Positions 18,599 through 27,682 of a stretch of 64,000 nt of DNA are shown here, one piece after another; within the stretch, counting starts at the first letter, position 1; the number at the start of each line of letters is the position of its first letter. The position numbers and the translations under genes were made by a program. The stretch comes from Bacteroidetes bacterium ADurb.Bin037 (lineage in GTDB: Bacteria; Bacteroidota; Bacteroidia; Bacteroidales; UBA932): positions 1 to 64,000 of the forward strand of contig MWER01000013.1 of assembly GCA_002071175.1 (NCBI GenBank), in the 5' to 3' direction. The notes under the pieces are model-generated. The model was not told the origin of the DNA and ran no database searches. It saw only the letters and a list, made by a program, of their open reading frames with translations.

Positions 18599-19612
18599 AT
18601 GAAAAAGAACATTTTTAAACTGGTCGTATTTTCCATCGTGCTTTTGACCCCCTTGCAAACAATAGCACAGCAGGCAGATCTGGAGACAAGAACTACAAAA
18701 CTGGAAAGTTTTATATCCAAGCTGCCGAAAATGTCGGGATATATCAATCTCAGATATCAGTATGAAAACAATGTCAATTCATTTGACGTCCGCAGGGCAA
18801 GACTGGATTTCAAAGGAGATCTCGTCAAATGGCTCGATTACCGCCTACAAGTGGACTTCGCTTCTTCTCCAAGGATTATAGACGCCTTCGTCAGGCTTAA
18901 GATCAACCCTATGTTCAACGTACAGGTAGGACAGTTCAAACTGGCATTCTCCCTGGAAAATCCCTACGGTCCTCTGGCCCTTGAAACCCTGGAGAACTCC
19001 CAGGTCGTCAGCTATCTTTCGGGGATCAATGACCTGGCCGGTGTCAAAGGCACAGGCCGTGACATAGGAGTGGCCGTTTACGGAGGTTTCTTCAAACAGG
19101 ACGGGTACAATATCATCGATTACGTGATCGGTCTCTACAACGGTACGGGGATCAACGTAAGGGACAACAACAAACATAAAGATATTACAGGCCGCCTGGA
19201 AATACATCCTATCCGTCCGATCACTTTATCGGCTTCCTATTACAATGGAAAGACAGGTGCAGACGGAGACCTGAAACCAAGGACAAGATATGGATTCGGT
19301 GCCCGCTATGATGACGGTAAAATACTTCTGAGAAGCGAGTATATCAAAGGAAAAACGGATCAGACCGACAGTGACGGTTTCTATGTCCTGGCCGGATATA
19401 CTTTCGCCGGAAATATCCAACCGCTTTTCAAATACGATTACATGCGCAAAGACCTGGGAGATCACAACTCCCGGCAAATTAACTATCTGGTGGGAGTGGA
19501 TTACTGGTACAAGAGGTTCTTCCGCTTACAGATCAATTACACGTACCGCACATTTGTGCAGAAAGAAAAGAATAACGGATTGCTGGGCTTTATGTTGACG
19601 GCCTGTTTCTAA
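18599..19612 (+). CDS. OprO/P-type porin
   Basis: The ATG at 18599 starts a clear signal peptide (ends near QTIAQQ). The 337-residue product has a short coiled region (LETRTTKLESFISKLPKM) then the phosphate-selective porin O/P barrel: GYINLRYQYE, DVRRARLDFKGDL, VQVGQFKLAFSLENP, and a final aromatic residue (ACF) as expected for outer-membrane insertion. OprO/P porins form anion-selective trimers. It is followed after 31 bases by a YeiH-type transporter, so the pair probably serves one anionic substrate. Confidence 0.85.
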   Translation: MKKNIFKLVVFSIVLLTPLQTIAQQADLETRTTKLESFISKLPKMSGYINLRYQYENNVNSFDVRRARLDFKGDLVKWLDYRLQVDFASSPRIIDAFVRLKINPMFNVQVGQFKLAFSLENPYGPLALETLENSQVVSYLSGINDLAGVKGTGRDIGVAVYGGFFKQDGYNIIDYVIGLYNGTGINVRDNNKHKDITGRLEIHPIRPITLSASYYNGKTGADGDLKPRTRYGFGARYDDGKILLRSEYIKGKTDQTDSDGFYVLAGYTFAGNIQPLFKYDYMRKDLGDHNSRQINYLVGVDYWYKRFFRLQINYTYRTFVQKEKNNGLLGFMLTACF

Positions 19613-19643
19613 GAAGAAATAAAAACCAAAAAACTTACATATT

Positions 19644-20900
19644 ATGATGAAAAAAACGAAAAATACCTGGTGGAAGCAGTTCTTGACCGAAGACTGGATC
19701 ATTGTAGCTGCCGCCACCGTCATACTGGTACTGGCCGTGATCGTTCCGGCGATCATGCCCAAGATGCCAAAAACACTTGTAACGACTAAAGAGTGGCTTG
19801 ACGCAGGTTACATGTTCGTATTCCTGCTGTTGGTTACGTATCTGACATCGGCTATTCTGAAGAAGCCCCTCAAAGGGATCTTCCTCTCCTTCCTGACCAT
19901 CTTTCTTCTGGCCTTGTTATCGAATGTGATCGCATCCATCCCGATCATCAAGTCTATTGGTCTGGAATCCGTATTCTTTGCCGTGATTTTAGGACTGATC
20001 ATCAGCAATGTATTCAAAGTGCCGAATTGGTTGAAACCTGCCATCCAAAGTGAATTCTATATCAAGATAGGTATCATCACCCTGGGTTCTACCATTTTGT
20101 TCGGAGAAGTGATGAAGGCAGGTGCCTACGGACTGGCACAAGCTATGATAGTGGTTTTGGTAGTATGGAATTTTGCCTTCTGGGTCGCCCGTAAAATGAA
20201 AGTGGACGACGAAATGGCCAGTATGCTGGCCAGTGGGGTGTCCATTTGCGGCGTATCGGCCGCCATCGCAACTTGCGGAGTGATCAAAGGAGACAACAAG
20301 AAGCTCTCGACCGTGATCTCACTGGTGCTGGTCATTGCCATTCCCATGATGTACTTATTGCCATGGCTTTCCAATCTTATGGGACTTTCTCCCGATGTGG
20401 CAGGTGCCTGGCTGGGAGGAACCATTGACACTACCGGTGCCGTAGCCGCTGCCGGGACCATGCTCGGGGATGAAGCAGCCCAAACGGCTATTATTGTAAA
20501 ATCATCACAAAACGTGCTGCTGGGTATAGCTGCTTTCCTGATCGCCCTGTACTGGACGTACAAAGGAGAAGAGAGACAGGAAAAACCAACTGCCAAGCTG
20601 ATCTGGGACCGTTTCCCCAAGTTTGTGGTAGGATTTATACTGGCATCCCTTATCTTCAGCATTTTCTTCAGTGTTGAGGAAGCCAAAGTAGTGGGCAAGA
20701 TCACCAAAGGGTTCAGCAACTCCCTGTTTAGCATTGCCTTTGTATGTATAGGCCTGGAAACAAGGTTCAAAGAGATCTTTTCAAAGGAGAACCGCCGACC
20801 GCTGAAAGCATTCCTGACGGCACAGGGTGTCAACATCATCATCACCCTGATCGTAGCTTATATACTCTTTGGCTGGCTCCAGCCTATGTTGCAGAAATAA
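19644..20900 (+). CDS. YeiH-family putative sulfate/organosulfur exporter
   Basis: 418 residues with about ten to eleven membrane helices. Family signatures: LGLIISNVFKVPNW, LGSTILFGEVM, SGVSICGVSAAIATCGVIKGDN and WLGGTIDTTGAVAAAGTMLG. RefSeq-type annotation calls this group putative sulfate exporters; function has been tested in few members. The upstream OprO/P porin suggests an envelope-spanning route for an anion. The start has two adjacent ATG codons. Confidence 0.82.
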   Translation: MMKKTKNTWWKQFLTEDWIIVAAATVILVLAVIVPAIMPKMPKTLVTTKEWLDAGYMFVFLLLVTYLTSAILKKPLKGIFLSFLTIFLLALLSNVIASIPIIKSIGLESVFFAVILGLIISNVFKVPNWLKPAIQSEFYIKIGIITLGSTILFGEVMKAGAYGLAQAMIVVLVVWNFAFWVARKMKVDDEMASMLASGVSICGVSAAIATCGVIKGDNKKLSTVISLVLVIAIPMMYLLPWLSNLMGLSPDVAGAWLGGTIDTTGAVAAAGTMLGDEAAQTAIIVKSSQNVLLGIAAFLIALYWTYKGEERQEKPTAKLIWDRFPKFVVGFILASLIFSIFFSVEEAKVVGKITKGFSNSLFSIAFVCIGLETRFKEIFSKENRRPLKAFLTAQGVNIIITLIVAYILFGWLQPMLQK

Positions 20901-21693
20901 AACGACGGGGCACGCTAAATGTACGGCCTTCCGTACTCAGCTCCGTATTGGGAAAGATTTCCCTTGCCTCGGCCAGAAAGGCCGAGGTTTCTTTATACCT
21001 TGACGAAAAGTGACCCAACAGCAACTTTCCGGCTCCGGCATCCAAGGCAATCTGTGCTGCCTGCCGGGCAGTACTGTGCAGGTATTGAGCTGCCGAACGA
21101 ACATCCTGTTCCAGGAAAGTGGCTTCATGAAATAACAGGTCCACCCCACCGATCCACTCCGTAATTTCAGGAGAAGGAGCCGTATCCGTGCAATAGGCAA
21201 CGGAGCGGGGTTTACTTTTGCGCACACTTTTTTCCCTAAACAGGAATCCTGAAGTAGGTATGCTGTGGTTGAGCGGAAATGCATATACACGTGCTGTTTC
21301 ACCTTCCAGAATCTGTATCAGTCCCGCACCGGTGATCTCACGGTAAATAACAGGAAAGGATAATTCCTGCCTGCCGGAAAACTCCGAATAAAAAGAAAGC
21401 ATTTTCTCCAATCCCTTTGGCGCATACAGGTACAAAGGTGCCGTTCTGTCCAGCAGATGCATGGAAGAAATCAGTCCCGGCAGGCCATAAATATGGTCCC
21501 CGTGCAAATGGGTGATAAAAACGTGTTCTATGGATCCGAGCGATATATCCAGCTGGCGGAGCCTCAACTGCGTTCCCTCTCCACAGTCAAGCAAAAAGAA
21601 CCGCCCACGTATGTTCAATACATGAGCGGTAAAATAGTTCTCCTTCGTTGGCAATGCCGAAGCACAGCCAAGGCTAGTCAGTGTCAGCGGCAT
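20884..21693 (-). CDS. rnz: Ribonuclease Z
   Basis: 269 residues, slightly short for RNase Z. It has the metallo-beta-lactamase motif THLHGDHIYGLPGL, FLLDCGEGTQLRLRQ, YCTDTAPS, LFHEATF and LLLGHFSSRY. It matures tRNA 3' ends by endonucleolytic cleavage. Its start lies 20 bases inside the end of rpsA, so it is probably translated from the same mRNA. It overlaps the convergent transporter by 17 bases. Confidence 0.9.
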   Translation of the reverse strand: MPLTLTSLGCASALPTKENYFTAHVLNIRGRFFLLDCGEGTQLRLRQLDISLGSIEHVFITHLHGDHIYGLPGLISSMHLLDRTAPLYLYAPKGLEKMLSFYSEFSGRQELSFPVIYREITGAGLIQILEGETARVYAFPLNHSIPTSGFLFREKSVRKSKPRSVAYCTDTAPSPEITEWIGGVDLLFHEATFLEQDVRSAAQYLHSTARQAAQIALDAGAGKLLLGHFSSRYKETSAFLAEAREIFPNTELSTEGRTFSVPRRFISAT

Positions 21694-23608
21694 TTTGTTC
21701 CATTTCCGATTTCAAGGCAGCCAATTCAGAAATATCACCCAATGTTGTCTTTTCCAAACTGGCTTTCAATTTCTTGACAGCTTTCTGGGTGGTTTCCGTT
21801 TCCGATTCGGATTTTTCCCTGCCAGCAGATTCTTTTTTGGCTTCCTGTTCCCATGTACGGGTATGGGAAATGGCTATGCGCTTGCTGTTCTTGTTGAACT
21901 CAAGCACCTTGAAAGGCAGCTTTTCTTCCAAGACTACAGCCGAACCGTCTTCCTTGGTCAGGTTCTTATTTCCTACAAAACATTCAATGCCGTAAGGCAA
22001 CGTAACCGTTGCACCTTTGTCGACAAAATTGGTGATGGTCCCTTCATGTACGGAACCGGTGGTAAATACCGTTTCAAATACTTCCCAGGGATTTTCTTCC
22101 AATTGTTTATGGCCCAGGCGAAGCCTTCTGTTTTCCTGGTCCACTTCAAGTACGATTACTTCCAAATCTTCGCCTATCGATGTAAATTCGGCGGGATGCT
22201 TTACTTTTTTGGACCAGGAAAGATCACTGATATGTACCAGTCCTTCCACTCCTTCCTCAAGCTCGACAAAAATACCGAAATTGGTAAAATTCCTGACTAC
22301 AGCCGTGTGTCTGGAATCAACCGGGTATTTTTCATTGATAGATGACCAGGGATCTGGTTTGAGTTGTTTGATGCCAAGTGACATCTTTCTTTCTTCCTTG
22401 TCAATGGTAAGCACCACGGCATCGACTTCCTGTCCGACTTTCAGGAAATCCTGTGCGCTGCGCAGGTGGGAGGACCAGGATATTTCGGTCACGTGTATGA
22501 GGCCTTCCACTCCCGGCTGAACTTCCACAAAAGCTCCGTAATCGGCAATGACTACGATGCGGCCCTTGACAACAGTGCCTACGGTAATATTGTCGTCCAA
22601 GGAATCCCAAGGATGGGGAGTAAGCTGTTTCAAGCCCAGGGCAATACGTTTTTTGGTGTCGTCAAAATCCAGGATGACCACATTGATCTTCTGGTCAAGT
22701 TGTACGATCTCTTCGGGATGGTTGATCCTGCCCCAGGAAAGGTCGGTGATGTGAATCAGACCGTCAACACCTCCCAGATCAACGAAAACACCATAGGAAG
22801 TGATATTCTTGACGGTACCCTCCAGGATCTGGCCTTTTTCCAATTTGCCTATGATCTCTGCTTTCTGGGCTTCCAGTTCAGCTTCTATCAATGCCTTATG
22901 GGAAACGACTACATTACGGTATTCCTGATTGATCTTAACGATCTTAAATTCCATTGTCTTATCGACATATATATCGTAATCGCGGATAGGTTTTACATCA
23001 ATTTGCGATCCGGGGAGGAACGCCTCTATCCCGAATACGTCTACGATCATACCGCCTTTGGTACGGCACTTGATATAACCCTTTACGATCTCGTCATTGT
23101 TGAAAGCTTCGTTGACACGGTCCCAGGAACGCAGGGAACGGGCCTTTTTATGTGATAAGATCAATTGTCCCCTCCTGTCCTCGGCAGTTTCTACATAAAC
23201 ATCTACCTTATCACCTACAGCCAATTCCGGATTGTAACGGAATTCATTAATAGAGATAACGCCTTCGCTCTTGAATCCGATGTTTACGATTACTTCCCTT
23301 TTATTGAGGTTGACAACGGTACCTTCTACGATCTCGTTTTCGATTACTTTGTTAAGTGTCTGAACGTACAGATCTTCTATGACACTCTTTGGGGTGTCGT
23401 ATACGCTTTCCTTTTCGAAAGCTTCCCAGTCGAACTGGTCAACGGGAATAGATGCATTACTGAGCCTGTTTTTAGGACGGTCATCGACTTCGGGAACATC
23501 TTCAGTAAAATCTTCAATCTCTTCCTTTTCCCGAACTATGATCTCCTCTTCCGGATCCTGGACATCAGTCAATGCTTTTTTGGAAGACAATTCTTTTTCT
23601 TTTGCCAT
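21674..23608 (-). CDS. rpsA: 30S ribosomal protein S1
   Basis: The start MAKEKELSSKK at 23608 is preferred; an in-frame start at 23674 falls in the promoter. The 644-residue protein has an acidic N-terminal extension and six S1 RNA-binding repeats (starting near IVEGTVVNLN, IVKGYIKCRT, ILEGTVKNIT, VVKGRIVVIA, HTAVVRNFTN and VHEGTITNFV), plus a charged tail. S1 unfolds mRNA on the 30S subunit. The promoter is the best match to the Bacteroidota consensus in the window. Confidence 0.93.
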   Translation of the reverse strand: MAKEKELSSKKALTDVQDPEEEIIVREKEEIEDFTEDVPEVDDRPKNRLSNASIPVDQFDWEAFEKESVYDTPKSVIEDLYVQTLNKVIENEIVEGTVVNLNKREVIVNIGFKSEGVISINEFRYNPELAVGDKVDVYVETAEDRRGQLILSHKKARSLRSWDRVNEAFNNDEIVKGYIKCRTKGGMIVDVFGIEAFLPGSQIDVKPIRDYDIYVDKTMEFKIVKINQEYRNVVVSHKALIEAELEAQKAEIIGKLEKGQILEGTVKNITSYGVFVDLGGVDGLIHITDLSWGRINHPEEIVQLDQKINVVILDFDDTKKRIALGLKQLTPHPWDSLDDNITVGTVVKGRIVVIADYGAFVEVQPGVEGLIHVTEISWSSHLRSAQDFLKVGQEVDAVVLTIDKEERKMSLGIKQLKPDPWSSINEKYPVDSRHTAVVRNFTNFGIFVELEEGVEGLVHISDLSWSKKVKHPAEFTSIGEDLEVIVLEVDQENRRLRLGHKQLEENPWEVFETVFTTGSVHEGTITNFVDKGATVTLPYGIECFVGNKNLTKEDGSAVVLEEKLPFKVLEFNKNSKRIAISHTRTWEQEAKKESAGREKSESETETTQKAVKKLKASLEKTTLGDISELAALKSEMEQNAADTD

Positions 23609-23671
23609 GTGAATAATTTCAATAAGAGTTAGAAAGTTAGACTTTATTTTTAATCCCTTTGTAAGGGGCTG

Positions 23672-23702
23672 CAAAAGTAAACGTTATTTTTTAATTATCA
23701 AA
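23672..23702 (-). promoter_or_regulatory. rpsA promoter with both -33 and -7 elements
   Basis: On the minus strand, TTTG (23702-23699), a 19-base spacer, then TACTTTTG (23679-23672), followed by GCAGCCCC. The leader to the ATG is about 60 bases. The 14-base string from the -7 box into the initial transcript recurs at the tig promoter. Confidence 0.75.
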
Positions 23703-23742
23703 AGAATGTAACTTTACGGAATCAATTTTTATCCGTTTTTTC

Positions 23743-25035
23743 ATGAATAAGTCAACTACAGGAATCAGATCCTTTCCCAAAAACTACTGGATAGCAATCA
23801 TTATGGAGTTTTTTGAAAGGGGAGCCTACTATGGGGTGCTATCCATTTTATCGGTTTATCTCGTACTTTCTTCCGCTGAAGGAGGCCTTGGATTTTCCAG
23901 AGAGGCGGCCGGGGCCATTATGGGGACCATCCCTCCCCTGCTCTACTTCCTTCCCATATTTGCCGGCGCACTGGCGGACAGGTACGGTTTCAGGAACATG
24001 TTGATGGTCGCATTTACTTTTTTGGCGGCAGGGTATTTTCTATCCGGCATTACGCGATCCTATGGGGCGGTCTTTGCTTCGCTCATCGTAATGGCTATAG
24101 GTGCCGGATTGTTTAAGCCCGTGATTTCGGGGACGATCGCTCACGTAACCAATGAAAAGAATTCCACCCTGGGGTTCGGGATCTTCTATTGGTCCATCAA
24201 CCTGGGAGCTTTCCTCTTTCCCTTAATCCTCGTTCCCGTACTCAAAAGACAATCTTATACTTATGTTTTCTGGATGGCTGCTGCAGCCGGGATCATACTC
24301 CTGCTCATTAACATATTCTTTTATAAAGAACCTTCCGGGAAACGACGGACCAAAGAATCCCTGACCAAGATATTCCAAGATATGGCCCTTGTATTCAGAG
24401 ACTGGAAGTTTATCGTCATGATATTGATCTATTCGGGATTCTGGATCATGTATTTTCAAATGTACGGTACCGTTCTATGGTATGTTCACGACCAAATGGA
24501 CATGAGCTCCGTAAATCTTGCCGTAAATACCGCCCTGGAATGGATAACCGGCAGACCTGCAAAATGGCAGTTTGATGTGGAACACGTAACGGTTCTCAAT
24601 GCCGGGGTGATCATTCTCCTTCAATTGTTCGTTTCCAGGCTGGTCAACCGTTTTAAAGCCCTGCCCACGATCATTGCCGGTATCGGATTTGGAAGCCTGG
24701 GAATGGCTATACTCGCCCTATCCGGAAATGCCTGGGTATTTATAACCGGCTGCGTCGTCTTTACGTTGGGTGAAATGACGGCCCATCCCAAATTCAATTC
24801 TTTCGTAGGTCTTATTGCTCCCCCCGATAAAAAAGGTCTTTATATGGGATATTCTTTTTTCTGCAGTGTCATCGGAAGCTTTGTGGGCGGATTCATAGGC
24901 GCTCCTTTATACAATCATTTTATAGACAAACTCAATAGGCCTGATATATTATGGCTGATATTCAGCTGTATAGGTCTAGCCAGTATGGCAGGCCTCATCA
25001 TATTCAACCGGTCTGTCATCAAAAAACAAGTTTGA
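23743..25035 (+). CDS. POT/PTR2-family proton-coupled peptide transporter
   Basis: 430 residues with about twelve membrane helices. MEFFERGAYYGV matches the ExxERFxYYG signature (Gly in place of Phe) and FYWSINLGAFLFP matches the second PTR2 signature. The family imports di- and tripeptides with protons. The gene ends three bases before an Xaa-Pro aminopeptidase on the same strand, a sensible pair for taking in and trimming proline peptides. A weak TAACTTTA box lies at about 23709. Confidence 0.85.
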   Translation: MNKSTTGIRSFPKNYWIAIIMEFFERGAYYGVLSILSVYLVLSSAEGGLGFSREAAGAIMGTIPPLLYFLPIFAGALADRYGFRNMLMVAFTFLAAGYFLSGITRSYGAVFASLIVMAIGAGLFKPVISGTIAHVTNEKNSTLGFGIFYWSINLGAFLFPLILVPVLKRQSYTYVFWMAAAAGIILLLINIFFYKEPSGKRRTKESLTKIFQDMALVFRDWKFIVMILIYSGFWIMYFQMYGTVLWYVHDQMDMSSVNLAVNTALEWITGRPAKWQFDVEHVTVLNAGVIILLQLFVSRLVNRFKALPTIIAGIGFGSLGMAILALSGNAWVFITGCVVFTLGEMTAHPKFNSFVGLIAPPDKKGLYMGYSFFCSVIGSFVGGFIGAPLYNHFIDKLNRPDILWLIFSCIGLASMAGLIIFNRSVIKKQV

Positions 25036-25038
25036 ATC

Positions 25039-26826
25039 ATGAACATATCAGAAAAAATAGAGGCGCTCAGGGGCCTGATGCAGGAAACCGGGTGGGATGC
25101 CGTTATCATTTCGGGAACCGACCCCCATGGAAGCGAATACCTGCCGGAGCGCTGGCAACAAAGAAAATGGATCTCGGGCTTTACAGGTTCCTACGGAACT
25201 GTGGTGGTGACCCGTACACATGCCGGACTGTGGACCGATACGCGGTATTTTATCCAATCCCGTCAGGAATTGGAAGGGACCGGATTTGAGATGCACCCTT
25301 TACGCGTTCCCGGCGCGGTAAATTATCCGGAATGGCTGGCCGCCAATCTCACACCGGGAGCCGTTGTGGGAATTGACGGAGAGTGTCTCACTTACCGGGA
25401 AGCGGAATACCTGGAACAAGTGCTGAAATCCCTCAACGGTACCATCGATAATAAACCTTCTTTTTTGAATGTCATCTGGAAAGACAGGCCCGGATTGCCT
25501 GAAGATCCGGTCTTTATCCTTGAAGAAAAATATAGCGGAAAAGATACCCGCCAAAAACTGGAACGTTTACGTGAGCAAATTAAAGAAGAGGGTTGTACGC
25601 ACATCCTCCTCAATAGCCTGGACCAGATAGCCTGGCTGTTCAACATCCGTTGTCATGATATACCGTACAATCCGGTCGCCGTTTCCTATGCCCTGGTAGA
25701 TAAAAAAACCGCCACTCTTTTTGTATCTCCCAAAAAAGTAAGCGAACAGGTGGAAAAGATACTCCGTTCACAAGGTGTGTCGGTCATGCCTTACCACTCC
25801 CTTTACGATGTGCTGAAATCCCTGCCTGCCCAAAGCAGCATAATAGCTGACGGGAATACATTGAATTACAACGCTTTCCAATATTTACTGACACGTTATC
25901 CGGTTCATGATATCGAATCTCCCGTTATCTTGGAAAAAGCCGTCAAGAATTCCGTGGAAATTGAAGGGTTCAGAAAAGCCTTTCTATATGACGGACTGGC
26001 AATGGAACGTTTTTTCTTTTGGCTGGAACGGACTTTGGAAAACGATGTCGCTCTTACTGAAACCGATGCAAGTAAAAAACTTTCATGGATGCGAGCGCTC
26101 TGCCGGGATGCCGCAGGGGACAGTTTTGGATATATATCAGCCTATGGGGCAAACGCCGCTTTACCTCACTACAATGCCGTTCCGGGAGCATGCTCCAAGC
26201 TGGAAAAGAAAGGCCTGTATTTGATCGACTCCGGAGGTCATTACCTGTATGGAACGACAGACATCACAAGAACAATACCCCTGGGTCCCCTGTCAGCGGC
26301 AGAAAAGGAAGATTACACCGTTGCCCTCAAGGGTATGATCTCCCTTAGCCGGGCAGTATTCCTCAAGGGAACAAAAGGAACACATCTGGACATGCTCGCA
26401 AGGGACCCGCTCTGGAGGCACCGCCGGAATTACGGACACGGAACGGGTCACGGGATAGGACATTATCTCTGCGTTCATGAAGGGCCGCAGGATATCAGGA
26501 TGAACTGGAAAGACCAGGATATCCTCCCGGGAATGGTCACTTCCAACGAACCGGGTATATACCGGGAAGGTTCACACGGAGTGCGTCATGAAAATGTGCT
26601 TTTATGCCGGGAGCTGGAGGTAAACGAATTCGGCACGTGGCTGGGATTCGAAACACTAACCGTGTGTCACATAGACACTTCCCCTGTCATTACTTCCCTG
26701 ATGGACCGCTCTGAAATAGAATGGCTAAACGATTACAACCGGTCCGTCTTTGAAAAACTCGCTCCTTTCCTGACGTATGAAGAATCCGGTTGGTTGAAAA
26801 ATAAAACGGCCCCCCTTATACCTTAA
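25039..26826 (+). CDS. pepP: Xaa-Pro aminopeptidase (M24B)
   Basis: 595 residues with creatinase-like N-terminal domains and a C-terminal pita-bread domain. All five metal ligands are visible: LIDSGG (Asp), GTTDITRT (Asp), GTGHGIGHYL (His), TSNEPGIY (Glu) and VRHENVLL (Glu). It removes N-terminal residues from peptides with proline at position 2. No signal peptide, so cytoplasmic. Co-transcribed with the peptide transporter. Confidence 0.93.
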   Translation: MNISEKIEALRGLMQETGWDAVIISGTDPHGSEYLPERWQQRKWISGFTGSYGTVVVTRTHAGLWTDTRYFIQSRQELEGTGFEMHPLRVPGAVNYPEWLAANLTPGAVVGIDGECLTYREAEYLEQVLKSLNGTIDNKPSFLNVIWKDRPGLPEDPVFILEEKYSGKDTRQKLERLREQIKEEGCTHILLNSLDQIAWLFNIRCHDIPYNPVAVSYALVDKKTATLFVSPKKVSEQVEKILRSQGVSVMPYHSLYDVLKSLPAQSSIIADGNTLNYNAFQYLLTRYPVHDIESPVILEKAVKNSVEIEGFRKAFLYDGLAMERFFFWLERTLENDVALTETDASKKLSWMRALCRDAAGDSFGYISAYGANAALPHYNAVPGACSKLEKKGLYLIDSGGHYLYGTTDITRTIPLGPLSAAEKEDYTVALKGMISLSRAVFLKGTKGTHLDMLARDPLWRHRRNYGHGTGHGIGHYLCVHEGPQDIRMNWKDQDILPGMVTSNEPGIYREGSHGVRHENVLLCRELEVNEFGTWLGFETLTVCHIDTSPVITSLMDRSEIEWLNDYNRSVFEKLAPFLTYEESGWLKNKTAPLIP

Positions 26827-26829
26827 CGG

Positions 26830-27678
26830 TCAACCGCCTTTTACTACACGAAAACCGAGCGCACGCAACTTGAGCATTATCGAATCTATCACCTGGACAG
26901 GCGGAGTGGAAAACGATCCCTGCTGCACCTTTTTCCCGGTCATGCGCATGGTTTTACCTTGTCCGTAATTGTGACAGGGTAAAAGATGTATTCCCTTCAG
27001 GTTTCCCATATCGCGCAACCGTACGGCAAAACGGGCCAGTAGATCCGTTTCTTTCTCCGTATCGTTCACCCCATGTACCAATGGGATCCGCAAGAGAAAA
27101 GGAACACCGGAACGGGCTACGAGGAAAAGATTTTTATGGATCAATATGTTGTCAACCCCGGTATACTGCTTGTGCTTGAGGGGATCCATAATTTTGACAT
27201 CGGCCAGAAAAAGCGTGGTTAGCGATATGACTTGCCTTACCACCTTACCGGGTGCGTATAAAGATGTGTCCACAGCCCGGTCAATACCGCTTTCTTTACA
27301 AGCCTGCAACAGACCGATCAGAAAATCCGGCTGCATCAACGGTTCACCACCGGTAAAAGTAACACCTCCTCCGGACCGGTCAAAGAACAAACGTTCCCGA
27401 AGTATGATCTCCATCACCTGCTCAACGCTCATATATTTTCCACATCTTTGAAGGGCTCCCGAAGGACATTCCTCAGGCAGGGAACGGTCCTGACAGGCAC
27501 CGCATGCAAGACATCGTAACCCGTCGAACATCAATTCCGGGTCGGGATCCTGTCCTTCCGGATTGTGACACCACATACAAGAAAGGGGACAGCCTTTAAA
27601 AAAGATGTTCATCCGGATACCCGGTCCGTCATGGATGGCATACCGTTTTATATCGAAAACACATCCCTTACGAACCAT
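26830..27678 (-). CDS. Glycyl-radical enzyme activase (radical SAM)
   Basis: 282 residues. GCPLSCMWCHNPEG is the CX3CX2C site for the SAM-cleaving 4Fe-4S cluster, and FTGGEPLMQ is the SAM-binding loop. A short insert, CLACGACQ...CPSG, carries ligands for one extra 4Fe-4S cluster rather than the two often found in this group. The enzyme makes the glycyl radical on its partner, encoded five bases upstream. Probable partner-specific name hypE if the neighbour is truly HypD. Confidence 0.9.
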   Translation of the reverse strand: MVRKGCVFDIKRYAIHDGPGIRMNIFFKGCPLSCMWCHNPEGQDPDPELMFDGLRCLACGACQDRSLPEECPSGALQRCGKYMSVEQVMEIILRERLFFDRSGGGVTFTGGEPLMQPDFLIGLLQACKESGIDRAVDTSLYAPGKVVRQVISLTTLFLADVKIMDPLKHKQYTGVDNILIHKNLFLVARSGVPFLLRIPLVHGVNDTEKETDLLARFAVRLRDMGNLKGIHLLPCHNYGQGKTMRMTGKKVQQGSFSTPPVQVIDSIMLKLRALGFRVVKGG

Positions 27679-27682
27679 CGTA

